Shown: piece by piece, positions 1 through 5,751 of the stretch
How positions within the stretch are numbered: the stretch's first letter is position 1
Layout of the letters: every line of letters starts with the position of its first letter
Assembly: GCA_945870475.1 (NCBI GenBank)
Contig: CAMBSR010000106.1
Coordinates: 1-7,465 of the forward strand
Direction: 5' to 3'
Length of the DNA: 7,465 nucleotides
From: Phycisphaera mikurensis NBRC 102666
GTDB taxonomy: Bacteria > Planctomycetota > Phycisphaerae > Phycisphaerales > SM1A02
Translations under genes and position numbers: made by a program
Notes under the pieces: generated by a model
Told to the model about the DNA's origin: nothing
The model's database searches: none
Seen by the model: the letters and a program-made list of their open reading frames with translations, nothing else

Positions 1-606
1 GATTCGCTCGATTCGCGCGTCAGCGGATCGGTGGAGTCTTCGGCGACCGTTCCCGAGGATCCGTACGTTGGCGTTCCGATGCCGGTCTTCGATCCGGCGA
101 ATGCGGCGGAGATTGCGCAGGGCGGCGCGGGCACGCTGCATGTGTCGCCCGGCATCCATGCCGCGCTGGTGGCGAACGCGGGCACCACCATCCTCGACCC
201 CGGCATCCATCAGTTCGCCGGCGGCATCGAGCTTTCCGGCACGGCGGTGCTGGAGATCGACCAGGCCGTGGTGCAGCTGCAGGACGGCGGTGGACTCCAG
301 CTGCGCGACAGCGCATCGATCACCGGCACGTCGCTCGGCGGCGCGGGCGACTGGGTGGGCTTCTGCCTCATCCAGGGGAACTCGGGTGCGGCCTGGAGCG
401 TGCAGGACGGAGCGAGCATCTCGCTGGAAGGCAAGTGCTACGCGCCCGGCGCGGCGATGAGCATCGGCGGCACCGCATCGGTCAAGGTGGACGAGCTGGT
501 GCTGCGCTCGCTGACGATGTTCGGTGACTCCCGGCTGCGGCTGGTGAGCGACATTGCCCCGATCCGGCTGCCGGTGGTGCCTGGCCGTGCGCGGCTGGTG
601 CGCTGA
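1..606 (+). CDS. TadG-like / glycine-rich surface protein, C-terminal part (5' end outside window)
   Basis: The reading frame is open from the first base and ends at TGA 604-606, giving 201 visible residues of a longer protein. A GTG at 31 is in frame, but nothing supports it as the start, because the frame continues upstream with similar sequence. The visible part is rich in Gly, Ala, Ser and short beta-strand-like repeats. A PGIH motif occurs twice (about residues 50-53 and 67-70), followed by GGIELSG, GDWVGF, and a KCYAPGAAMSIGG stretch near 145-157. This pattern (PGIx, GGIxxSG, a hydrophobic strand, then YAPGA and S-GG) resembles the C-terminal region of planctomycete proteins annotated as TadG-related or Flp-pilus-assembly, which probably form a right-handed beta structure outside the cytoplasm. 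Two cysteines (122 and 146) could form a disulfide. The N-terminal TadE/G membrane segment would lie upstream and cannot be checked. Another surface or polymer-forming protein is possible. Confidence 0.6.
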   Translation, partial: DSLDSRVSGSVESSATVPEDPYVGVPMPVFDPANAAEIAQGGAGTLHVSPGIHAALVANAGTTILDPGIHQFAGGIELSGTAVLEIDQAVVQLQDGGGLQLRDSASITGTSLGGAGDWVGFCLIQGNSGAAWSVQDGASISLEGKCYAPGAAMSIGGTASVKVDELVLRSLTMFGDSRLRLVSDIAPIRLPVVPGRARLVR

Positions 607-640
607 CGGTCGGGGCGCGCGCCCAACCTATCCTTGCGGA

Positions 641-2596
641 ATGCATCGGCCCGACGTGATCATCATCGGCGGCGGCCACGCGGGCGTCGAGGCCGCGTGG
701 GCGGCGGCGTCGGTGCTGGGAGCGGGCGCGCGCGTGGTGCTGGTGACGATGGATCCCGGGAAGATCGGGGCGATGAGCTGCAACCCCGCGATCGGCGGGC
801 TGGCCAAGGGGCAGATGGTGCGCGAGATCGACGCGCTCGGCGGCGTGATGGCGCGTGCCACCGACCATGCGGGCATCCTCTTCAAGATGCTGAACACCTC
901 GAAGGGTGCGGCGGTGCGCGGGCCGCGCGCGCAGTGCGACAAGTACCACTACGCGGCGGAGGTGCAGCGGCTGCTCGCCACGCGCGCGCAGGTGGAGGTG
1001 ATTGCCGGCACCGTGGACGACCTGCTGGTGGACGATGGCGCGTGTGTGGGCGTGCGGCTGCCGGCCGGCTGGCGCCGCGTGCGCGCGGACGAGGCCGCGG
1101 CGGCGCGCAACGTGCTGGGCACGCAGATGGCGGAGCCGGTATTCGTGCCGGAGGGTGCCGCGCAGGAAGCATGCGAATTGCGCGCGGGCGCGGTGGTGCT
1201 GACCACCGGGACGTTCATGCGCGCGCTCATGCATACGGGCGAGTCGCGGACCGAGGGCGGGCGCGTGGGCGAGGGGAGCGCGGTGGGCATCTCCGGCATG
1301 CTGCGCGGCCTTGGCTTTGAGCTTGGGCGGCTGAAGACCGGCACGCCGCCGCGCCTTCGGCGTGCGAGCATTGCGTGGGATTCGCTGGCGCCGCAGCACG
1401 GGGACGAGCCGCCGGTGCCGTTCAGTGACTTGCCTGCGCAAACGCTGCCGCGCGGCGCTTTCCCCGGGCTTGCGCAGGTGGATTGCCGGATCACCGAGAC
1501 CACGGCGGGCATCCATGAACTGATCCGCGCCAACCTGCATCGTGCGCCCATGTACAGCGGGCAGATCGAGGCCTCGAGCGGGCCGCGCTACTGCCCGAGC
1601 CTGGAGGACAAGGTGGTGCGCTTCGCGGATCGCGAGAGTCACCACGTGTTCCTGGAGCCCGAGAGCCTCTACACCGACGAGGTCTATTGCAACGGCATCA
1701 GCACCAGCCTTCCTGCGGAGGTGCAGGAGGGGATCGTGCGCGGCATGCGCGGGTGCGAGCGCGCGGAGATCCTGCGCTGGGGCTATGCGGTGGAATACGA
1801 CATGGTGTGGCCGCACCAGATCGATGCCACGTGCGAGACCAAGCCCGTGCGTGGGCTGTACCTCGCCGGGCAGATCAACGGCACCAGCGGATACGAGGAA
1901 GCCGCCGCGCAGGGACTGGTGGCGGGGCTCAACGCCGCGCGACGCGTGCGCGGTGCGGACGAGGTGCGCATCGGGCGCGAGCAGGCCTACATCGGCGTGA
2001 TGATGGATGACCTGGTGACGCGCACGCCGCGCGAGCCGTACCGGATGTTCACGAGCCGTGCGGAGCATCGGCTGCTGTTGCGCGCGGACAACGCGGACGA
2101 GCGATTGACGCCGCTGGGGCGCGAGCTTGGCCTGGTGGATGAGGCGCGGATGGATGCGTTCGATGCGCGCGTGCGCGCGATGGACGCGATTCGCGCGGGG
2201 TTGCTGGCGGCGCGCGCGGATGCGAGCACGGGCGAGCGCTGGCACGACTACGCGCGGCGGCCGGACGTGCCGGTGGCGGCGGTGGCGGAGGCGCTGCGGA
2301 CGGCAGGTGTGGATGCGCCGATGCCGCTCGTCGACCGCGTGGTGACGGACCTGCGCTACGAGGGATACGTGGCGCGCCAGCGGGCGGAGGTACGCCGGCA
2401 TGCGGAGAGCGAGCGGTCGCCGATACCCGAGACGCTCGACCCGGACGCCATCGTGGGGCTGCGCGCGGAAGCGCGCGAGGCGCTGCGGAAGTTCAGGCCA
2501 GCGACGCTTGGGCAGGCGGGGCGGCTCGCGGGGATCTCGCCGGCGGACGTGAGCCTGATCGCGATTGCGATGAGGCGGGCGCGGGCGGTACGCTGA
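641..2596 (+). CDS. mnmG: tRNA uridine-5-carboxymethylaminomethyl modification enzyme MnmG (GidA)
   Basis: FAD-dependent subunit of the MnmE-MnmG complex, which installs the (carboxymethyl)aminomethyl group on C5 of wobble U34 in the cytoplasm, using FAD, NADH, a folate one-carbon donor and glycine or ammonium. The protein is 651 aa (E. coli 629). Visible family hallmarks are the N-terminal dinucleotide motif IIIGGGHAGVEAA (residues 7-19), MSCNPAIGGLAKG with Cys47, LKTGTPPRL, the second conserved cysteine in VDCRITET (Cys282), SGPRYCPSLEDKV, AGQINGTSGYEEAAAQG (409-425) and EPYRMFTSRAEHRL. The C-terminal GidA helical domain has YEGYVARQ and FRPATLGQAGRLAGISPAD. Cys47 and Cys282 match the two functional cysteines of the E. 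coli enzyme. Residues about 141-178 form an insertion of roughly 25-30 residues relative to E. coli. ATG 641 is chosen because family homology starts there; in-frame codons from 554 overlap the preceding gene. There is no Shine-Dalgarno; a TATCCT hexamer ends 6 nt before ATG. mnmE is not in the window. Confidence 0.97.
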   Translation: MHRPDVIIIGGGHAGVEAAWAAASVLGAGARVVLVTMDPGKIGAMSCNPAIGGLAKGQMVREIDALGGVMARATDHAGILFKMLNTSKGAAVRGPRAQCDKYHYAAEVQRLLATRAQVEVIAGTVDDLLVDDGACVGVRLPAGWRRVRADEAAAARNVLGTQMAEPVFVPEGAAQEACELRAGAVVLTTGTFMRALMHTGESRTEGGRVGEGSAVGISGMLRGLGFELGRLKTGTPPRLRRASIAWDSLAPQHGDEPPVPFSDLPAQTLPRGAFPGLAQVDCRITETTAGIHELIRANLHRAPMYSGQIEASSGPRYCPSLEDKVVRFADRESHHVFLEPESLYTDEVYCNGISTSLPAEVQEGIVRGMRGCERAEILRWGYAVEYDMVWPHQIDATCETKPVRGLYLAGQINGTSGYEEAAAQGLVAGLNAARRVRGADEVRIGREQAYIGVMMDDLVTRTPREPYRMFTSRAEHRLLLRADNADERLTPLGRELGLVDEARMDAFDARVRAMDAIRAGLLAARADASTGERWHDYARRPDVPVAAVAEALRTAGVDAPMPLVDRVVTDLRYEGYVARQRAEVRRHAESERSPIPETLDPDAIVGLRAEAREALRKFRPATLGQAGRLAGISPADVSLIAIAMRRARAVR

Positions 2597-2603
2597 TCCT
2601 CGC

Positions 2604-2676
2604 GCCGCCGTAGCTCAATTGGCAGAGCACGTGATTTGTAATCTCGAGGTTGCCGGTTCAAGTCCGGTCGGCGGCT
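2604..2676 (+). tRNA. tRNA-Thr (anticodon UGU)
   Basis: A full cloverleaf can be drawn. The acceptor stem GCCGCCG/CGGCGGC is seven perfect pairs with discriminator U2676. The D-arm is GCTC/GAGC, and the anticodon loop TTTGTAA carries TGT at 2637-2639. The variable loop is five bases. The T-arm GCCGG/CCGGT closes a TTCAAGT loop. The 3' CCA is not encoded. The anticodon stem CGTGA/TCTCG has a U-U mismatch in the middle (tRNA positions 29-41). The gene starts 7 nt after the mnmG stop. A weak promoter (TTGCGA 2565-2570, 18 nt, TACGCT 2589-2594) lies inside the end of mnmG, so the tRNA may be transcribed alone or with mnmG. Confidence 0.95.
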
Positions 2677-2689
2677 TTCGGAACACGCC

Positions 2690-3040
2690 ATGAACGTCAT
2701 CATCGAAAACGTCGACGCATCGAATGCACTGCTCGTGGTCCTGGACGGGCACCTCGATGCCACGCATTACGAGCGCGTGGAGCGCGAGGTGGTGGCGGCG
2801 ATCGACGCGTCGGCGCACCGGCGCCTGGTGCTGGACTTCGCGGCGGTGGCGTTTGTCAGCAGCGCGGGTATCCGCACGCTGATCAACGTGGTCAAGCGGA
2901 ACCGCTCGCGCGGCGGGACGGTGTGGCTGGCGGGAGTGCGTCCGCAGGTGCACGAGGTGTTCGACATCAGCGGGCTGACGCCGCTCTTCCGCAGTGCCAC
3001 CACGCGCGCGGATGCGTTGCGGGAGGCGGCCGCGGGCTGA
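2690..3040 (+). CDS. STAS-domain protein, anti-sigma-factor-antagonist type
   Basis: 116 aa, a single STAS domain over its full length, the size of SpoIIAA/RsbV-type proteins. Such proteins bind an anti-sigma factor kinase or act in a larger partner-switching module, and are controlled by phosphorylation of a serine at the start of a helix. Visible hallmarks are the N-terminal strand LLVVLDGHLDA (14-24), LVLDFAAVAFVSSAGIRTL (46-64) and the C-terminal VHEVFDISGLTPLF segment. Aligned by eye with B. subtilis SpoIIAA, whose phosphosite is Ser58, the SSAG motif places Ser58 of this protein at the same position. Asp57 of SpoIIAA is replaced by Ser57, a common variant. No anti-sigma kinase, phosphatase or sigma factor gene is next to it, so its partner is unknown. 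ATG 2690 follows tRNA-Thr by 13 nt, with a weak GGAA (2680-2683) as possible ribosome binding site. It may be expressed from a shared tRNA transcript. Confidence 0.9.
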   Translation: MNVIIENVDASNALLVVLDGHLDATHYERVEREVVAAIDASAHRRLVLDFAAVAFVSSAGIRTLINVVKRNRSRGGTVWLAGVRPQVHEVFDISGLTPLFRSATTRADALREAAAG

Positions 3041-3061
3041 TCCTCAGGGGACCGCGGCTGC
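3026..3061. terminator. Hairpin spanning both stop codons of convergent genes (possible bidirectional terminator)
   Basis: Ten paired positions, 3026-3035 with 3052-3061 (core GCCGCGG/CCGCGGC, one G-U). The loop holds a second small stem CTGA/TCAG (3037-3040 with 3044-3047). The + strand stop (3038-3040) and the - strand stop (3044-3046) both lie in the inner stem. No T-run follows on either strand, so intrinsic termination is uncertain. Confidence 0.45.
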
Positions 3062-3946
3062 GGACGGGCTGGTGGGGCAGATCAATACCTGCGTTCCGCT
3101 GACGCGCGATTCCAGGTCGTCGCGGATGGCCTCGATGCGCGTCTGCACGTCGCGCATGCGCAGGTCGGGCTCGAATTCGAGGAAGATCTCCACGTAGACG
3201 TTGGGCCCGGAGCGGCGCGAGCGCACCTTCAGGATGCGCTCGTAGGCATCGATGTGCGTGACGAGGCCTCGCATGATCTGGATCTGCGCGGATTCCTCCA
3301 CCGCTGCATCGAGGAGGTCCGGCACCGAGGACGAGGTCATGCCCCAGGCGGCGTGCAGCAGGAAGCAGACGCCGACGAGCGAGGCGATGGGATCGATGTA
3401 CCACGCCCATTCGGACTCGCGGAAGAGGAGCGCCACCAGCAGGCCGCTTCCCATGAGGGCGTCGAAGGTGCCCTTGGCGAACCAGAGCTTGGCCTGCGAC
3501 TGCATGATGGCCGAGGGTTGCGTGCGCGAGGCGGCGCGGGTGCGGAAGAAGATGGCGTAGCTGATGGCCGCGTAGATGCCGAAGAGCACCACGCCGGGGA
3601 GCGTGCCCTCGGGCTTGATGGGTTTCTGCAGGTGCTGTGCGGAGTGTGCGGTGATGTAGAGCGCGGCGAGCACCATCATGCCACCGATGCCGATCGAGAC
3701 CAGGTTCTCGAGCTTGCCGACGCCGTAGGCGTAGCGGTGGTTGGCCGAACGGCGCACCGCGCGGACGGTGAGGAACGCGGCGAGCACCGAGAGGGTGTCC
3801 GTGGCTTCCTTCAGGACATCGCCGAGGATGGTGACCGAGTTGGACGTGAAGGCCACGCTGCCCATGAGCGCGAGGTCGATGATGCAGAAGGTGAGGGCGA
3901 GCTTGAGGCTGCTCTCGCGGTTTCCGGGGCCTTGGGGAGCGGACAT
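3044..3946 (-). CDS. Cation diffusion facilitator (CDF) family transporter with altered metal-site motifs
   Basis: 300 aa, the usual size of a CDF proton-coupled metal exporter of the inner membrane. About six hydrophobic segments are visible (roughly 16-34, 38-60, 82-101, 116-134, 155-175, 182-203), followed by a cytoplasmic ferredoxin-like C-terminal domain (about 213-291). Family landmarks are YAYGVGKLENL (72-82, the conserved loop before TM3), YIDPIASL before TM6, and VRSRRSGPNVYVEIFLEF in the C-terminal domain. In typical members, TM2 and TM5 each carry HxxxD or DxxxD, together binding Zn or Fe. Here TM2 reads KEATD (Lys46, Asp50) and TM5 reads KGTFD (Lys158, Asp162). The fold assignment is secure, but the substrate is open and it may not be zinc. 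ATG 3946 starts just before TM1. No Shine-Dalgarno is visible; TATAAC ends 7 nt upstream. The gene converges with the STAS gene, three bases separating their stops. Confidence 0.88.
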   Translation of the reverse strand: MSAPQGPGNRESSLKLALTFCIIDLALMGSVAFTSNSVTILGDVLKEATDTLSVLAAFLTVRAVRRSANHRYAYGVGKLENLVSIGIGGMMVLAALYITAHSAQHLQKPIKPEGTLPGVVLFGIYAAISYAIFFRTRAASRTQPSAIMQSQAKLWFAKGTFDALMGSGLLVALLFRESEWAWYIDPIASLVGVCFLLHAAWGMTSSSVPDLLDAAVEESAQIQIMRGLVTHIDAYERILKVRSRRSGPNVYVEIFLEFEPDLRMRDVQTRIEAIRDDLESRVSGTQVLICPTSPSAAAVP

Positions 3947-3953
3947 GAGACGG

Positions 3954-3959
3954 GTTATA
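3954..3959 (-). promoter_or_regulatory. Possible -10 element of the CDF gene (leaderless start)
   Basis: On the - strand TATAAC is followed by seven bases and then the ATG at 3946, which would put the transcript start at or next to the start codon. No convincing -35 is seen at the expected distance. The spacing, not the hexamer alone, is the argument. Confidence 0.35.
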
Positions 3960-4065
3960 TCGGTGGAATACGGGCGGGCGAGAGGGGTATGGGGCGAATT
4001 GCGGGAGTGCGGTTCAAGTGGCGCCGTGCGCGTTCCGACACAGATAACGCGCGGAGGGCAAGGGG

Positions 4066-4093
4066 TTGGGGCAGGGCGTGTCCTTGCTACAAT
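4066..4093 (+). promoter_or_regulatory. Likely promoter of tRNA-Tyr
   Basis: TTGGGG (4066-4071), a 16-bp spacer and TACAAT (4088-4093), which differs from the consensus -10 by one base. Transcription would start near 4100, leaving a leader of about 50 nt before the mature tRNA. The leader contains a GCCCGG-CGAG-CCGGGC hairpin at 4126-4141. Confidence 0.55.
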
Positions 4094-4125
4094 CTCCGTC
4101 CCTCGCGGCAGCCCCGCAAGGGCGT

Positions 4126-4141
4126 GCCCGGCGAGCCGGGC
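4126..4141 (+). other. Stem-loop in the tRNA-Tyr leader
   Basis: Six perfect GC pairs (4126-4131 with 4136-4141) close a CGAG tetraloop, ending 11 nt before the tRNA 5' end. It may act in 5' processing or insulate folding of the tRNA. No function can be assigned from sequence. Confidence 0.4.
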
Positions 4142-4152
4142 GACAACCCATC

Positions 4153-4235
4153 GGGCGGATACTCAAGCGGCCAACGAGGGCAGACTGTAAATCTGCTGGC
4201 TTATGCCTACGGGGGTTCGAATCCCTCTCCGCCCA
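4153..4235 (+). tRNA. tRNA-Tyr (anticodon GUA)
   Basis: Class II tRNA of 83 nt. The acceptor stem GGGCGGA/TCCGCCC is seven perfect pairs with discriminator A4235. The anticodon stem GCAGA/TCTGC has loop CTGTAAA, so the anticodon is GTA at 4187-4189. The long variable arm (after 4196, GGCTTATGCCTAC) is as expected for bacterial tRNA-Tyr. The T-arm GGGGG/CCCTC closes TTCGAAT. No CCA is encoded (ACTG follows). It stands alone, with its own promoter and a strong stem-loop downstream. Confidence 0.96.
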
Positions 4236-4243
4236 CTGAAGAA

Positions 4244-4296
4244 GAACGCACGTGGTTGTGTTCGCTCGCACAGAGCGGCACAACCACGCTGCGTTT
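4244..4296 (+). terminator. Long stem-loop after tRNA-Tyr, likely transcription terminator
   Basis: Nested perfect arms: AACGCA/TGCGTT (4245-4250 with 4290-4295), GTGGTTGTG/CACAACCAC (4252-4260 with 4279-4287) and CGCTC/GAGCG (4263-4267 with 4273-4277) around a GCACA loop, with only small internal bulges. The T-run after it is short (TTT, then G-rich), so it is a weaker match to an intrinsic terminator than the stem strength suggests. It starts about 10 nt after the tRNA 3' end, where a terminator is expected. Confidence 0.55.
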
Positions 4297-4354
4297 GGGG
4301 GGTTACGCGAGGGCCGAACGAAGCAGTGCGAACCGGGGCGGTCGGGTGCTGTGA

Positions 4355-4407
4355 CGCTTTTTGCGCCGCTTTGGGGCGTGATGTGCGTCGCTTTTTGCGT
4401 CGCTTTG
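4355..4407. repeat. Direct repeat, two 19-bp copies with one mismatch
   Basis: Copies at 4355-4373 and 4389-4407 share CGCTTTTTGCG, then C or T, then CGCTTTG, with a period of 34 bp. They are T-rich within a GC-rich window. On the - strand they read as Lys/Arg/Ala-rich codons in every frame. Function unknown; a binding site pair or remnant of a basic protein tail are options. Confidence 0.6.
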
Positions 4408-4572
4408 TGAGGAGCAGTCGAGACGCCTCTCCGAGCTCGATTCAGGTCTCGGCAGTCGCCAGCAGGTCCGAGGGATTCCAGATGCGCTCGGCATGACCGT
4501 CGCCACGCTGCCGCGATATCCCGAACGTACCGCGGACGCGATGATCGTTCAGAAGCGCGATCCGGTTGCGCC

Positions 4573-4597
4573 CTGATCGCCGGGGGCGGGCGATCAG
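4573..4597. repeat. Perfect 9-bp inverted repeat
   Basis: CTGATCGCC (4573-4581) and GGCGATCAG (4589-4597) flank a GGGGGCG loop. No T-run follows on the + strand. It could be a hairpin in RNA or a palindromic protein-binding site. Confidence 0.5.
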
Positions 4598-4792
4598 CCG
4601 GCCAAGGCTCCGCAAGGGGTTCGTCGCCCGGAGGCAATCTGTGGATTCTTGCCGCCCAGCGTGAATCCGTCGAGCGGTCGCGGCGCGAACCCGTGGGGCG
4701 GGGTGATCCCCGTGCTGATCCACTCCGGATCCCCATGGCTTGCGCCCGTCCGTTGGACGGCGAGGCTGGCTTTCTCACACTGCTGAAACCCC

Positions 4793-4800
4793 AGAGGAAA
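4793..4800 (+). promoter_or_regulatory. Shine-Dalgarno of the FAS1-domain gene
   Basis: AGAGGAAA ends three bases before ATG 4804, with its GAGG core at 4794-4797. It is the only strong Shine-Dalgarno seen before a gene in this window, and it decides between ATG 4804 and the upstream in-frame ATG 4735. Confidence 0.7.
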
Positions 4801-4803
4801 CAC

Positions 4804-5742
4804 ATGCTCATCTACTTTGCCGCCTCGATCCTTCTTGCGACCTCGCCTCTCACCGTCCAGAACGCGCCTGCGAAGGCCCCCGCCAGCCCCACCGCCGCCG
4901 CGCAGGGCACGATCGTCGACACCGCGGTCGCTGCCGGCAACTTCAAGACCCTCGTGGCGGCCGTGAAGGCGGCGGGCCTGGTCGAGACGCTCAACGGCAA
5001 GGGTCCGTTCACCGTGTTCGCGCCGACCGATGCGGCGTTCGCCAAGCTCCCGGCCGGCACCCTCGAGATGCTCCTCAAGCCTGAGAACAAGGCGAAGCTC
5101 GCCGCGATCCTGACCTACCACGTGGTGCCGGGCTCCGTGAAGGCCGTCGATGTCGTCAAGCTGAAGTACGCGGGCACCGTGAACGGCCAGCGCATCGACA
5201 TCAAGGTCGACGGCGCGAAGGTCACCGTCGACGGCGCGGCCGTGACCGCCACCGACATCGCGTGCTCGAACGGCGTCATCCACGTGATCGATGCCGTCAT
5301 CCTGCCGGTCGACGGCACGGTGGTGGACGTGGCCGCGAAGAACGGCTCGTTCAACACGCTCGTCGCCGCGATCAAGGCCGCTGGTCTCGTCGAGACCCTC
5401 TCGGGCAAGGGTCCGTTCACGATCCTCGCTCCGACCGATGAGGCCTTCGCGAAGCTCCCCGCGGGCACGCTGGAGATGCTCCTCAAGCCGGAGAACAAGA
5501 AGCAGCTCGTCGACATCCTGTCGTACCACGTCGTTCCGGGCGTGGCCGCGTACAGCGATGCGGTGGCGAAGATGACCGAGGTCCCGACCGTCCTCGGCAG
5601 CCCCGTCGCGGTGAAGGTCGTTGACGGCAAGGTGATGCTGAACGGCGCCAATGTCGTCGCCGCCGATGTCGAGGCGAGCAACGGCGTCATCCACGTGATC
5701 GATGCGGTGCTCCTCCCGGCCCAGAAGGCCGCGAAGCCCTGA
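4804..5742 (+). CDS. Secreted protein with two FAS1 (fasciclin) domains
   Basis: 312 aa. The N-terminus (1-19) is hydrophobic and followed by an Ala/Pro-rich linker (20-34), which suggests export. The n-region lacks a positive charge from this start; starting at ATG 4735 would add KPQRKH just before the hydrophobic core, but the Shine-Dalgarno favours 4804. FAS1 domain 1 covers about 35-168 and domain 2 about 171-305, with a seven-residue tail. Both carry the family H1 motif (FTVFAPTDAAFAKLP, FTILAPTDEAFAKLP), the central YHVVPG and the H2-like NGVIHVIDAV. FAS1 domains mediate adhesion to proteins or polysaccharides outside the cell; the ligand is unknown. The domains share LPAGTLEMLLKPENK exactly, indicating internal duplication. 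Codon choice differs from the neighbours: CTC is common for Leu, Lys is almost all AAG and Asn AAC, which fits high expression. Two hairpins follow the stop. Confidence 0.93.
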   Translation: MLIYFAASILLATSPLTVQNAPAKAPASPTAAAQGTIVDTAVAAGNFKTLVAAVKAAGLVETLNGKGPFTVFAPTDAAFAKLPAGTLEMLLKPENKAKLAAILTYHVVPGSVKAVDVVKLKYAGTVNGQRIDIKVDGAKVTVDGAAVTATDIACSNGVIHVIDAVILPVDGTVVDVAAKNGSFNTLVAAIKAAGLVETLSGKGPFTILAPTDEAFAKLPAGTLEMLLKPENKKQLVDILSYHVVPGVAAYSDAVAKMTEVPTVLGSPVAVKVVDGKVMLNGANVVAADVEASNGVIHVIDAVLLPAQKAAKP

Positions 5743-5751
5743 GTGACCGCC

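Larger units (their letters stand above)
4295..4803. other. About 500 bp without a convincing gene; contains direct and inverted repeats
   Basis: No frame on either strand shows a family motif. - strand frames are open for 90 codons or more, but this is common at this GC content, and the longest one reads through tRNA-Tyr antisense. Structure seen: a 19-bp direct repeat (4355-4373 and 4389-4407), a 9-bp inverted repeat (4573-4597), and a small CCGTCC/GGACGG hairpin (4746-4760) near the next gene. The stretch may be a decayed gene or mobile-element remnant beside the tRNA, or a region expressing an untranslated RNA. The sequence does not decide. Confidence 0.5.

Noticed and set aside
482..2401. 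Very long open frame (639 codons) on the - strand opposite mnmG
   Set aside because: It is antisense to a clear mnmG, is full of Arg/His/Ala from GC-rich complement codons, and has no family motif. Long antisense frames are expected at this GC content.
4214..4235. tRNA-Tyr 3' end as an integration (att) site
   Set aside because: I found no second copy of the tRNA 3' sequence in the window and no integrase gene, so an inserted element cannot be supported.
3254..4354. 366-codon + strand frame across the CDF gene and tRNA-Tyr
   Set aside because: It overlaps the transporter antisense and then reads through a tRNA, so it is not a gene.
4493..4576. 27-codon + strand ORF ending inside the 9-bp inverted repeat
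   Set aside because: It has no Shine-Dalgarno and no recognisable sequence, and short ORFs of this size are frequent by chance.
4014..4811. - strand frame containing a DSNPRRHKPADLQSAL-like segment
   Set aside because: That peptide is the familiar mistranslation of a tRNA gene read antisense, here tRNA-Tyr. The rest shows no family similarity that I recognise.
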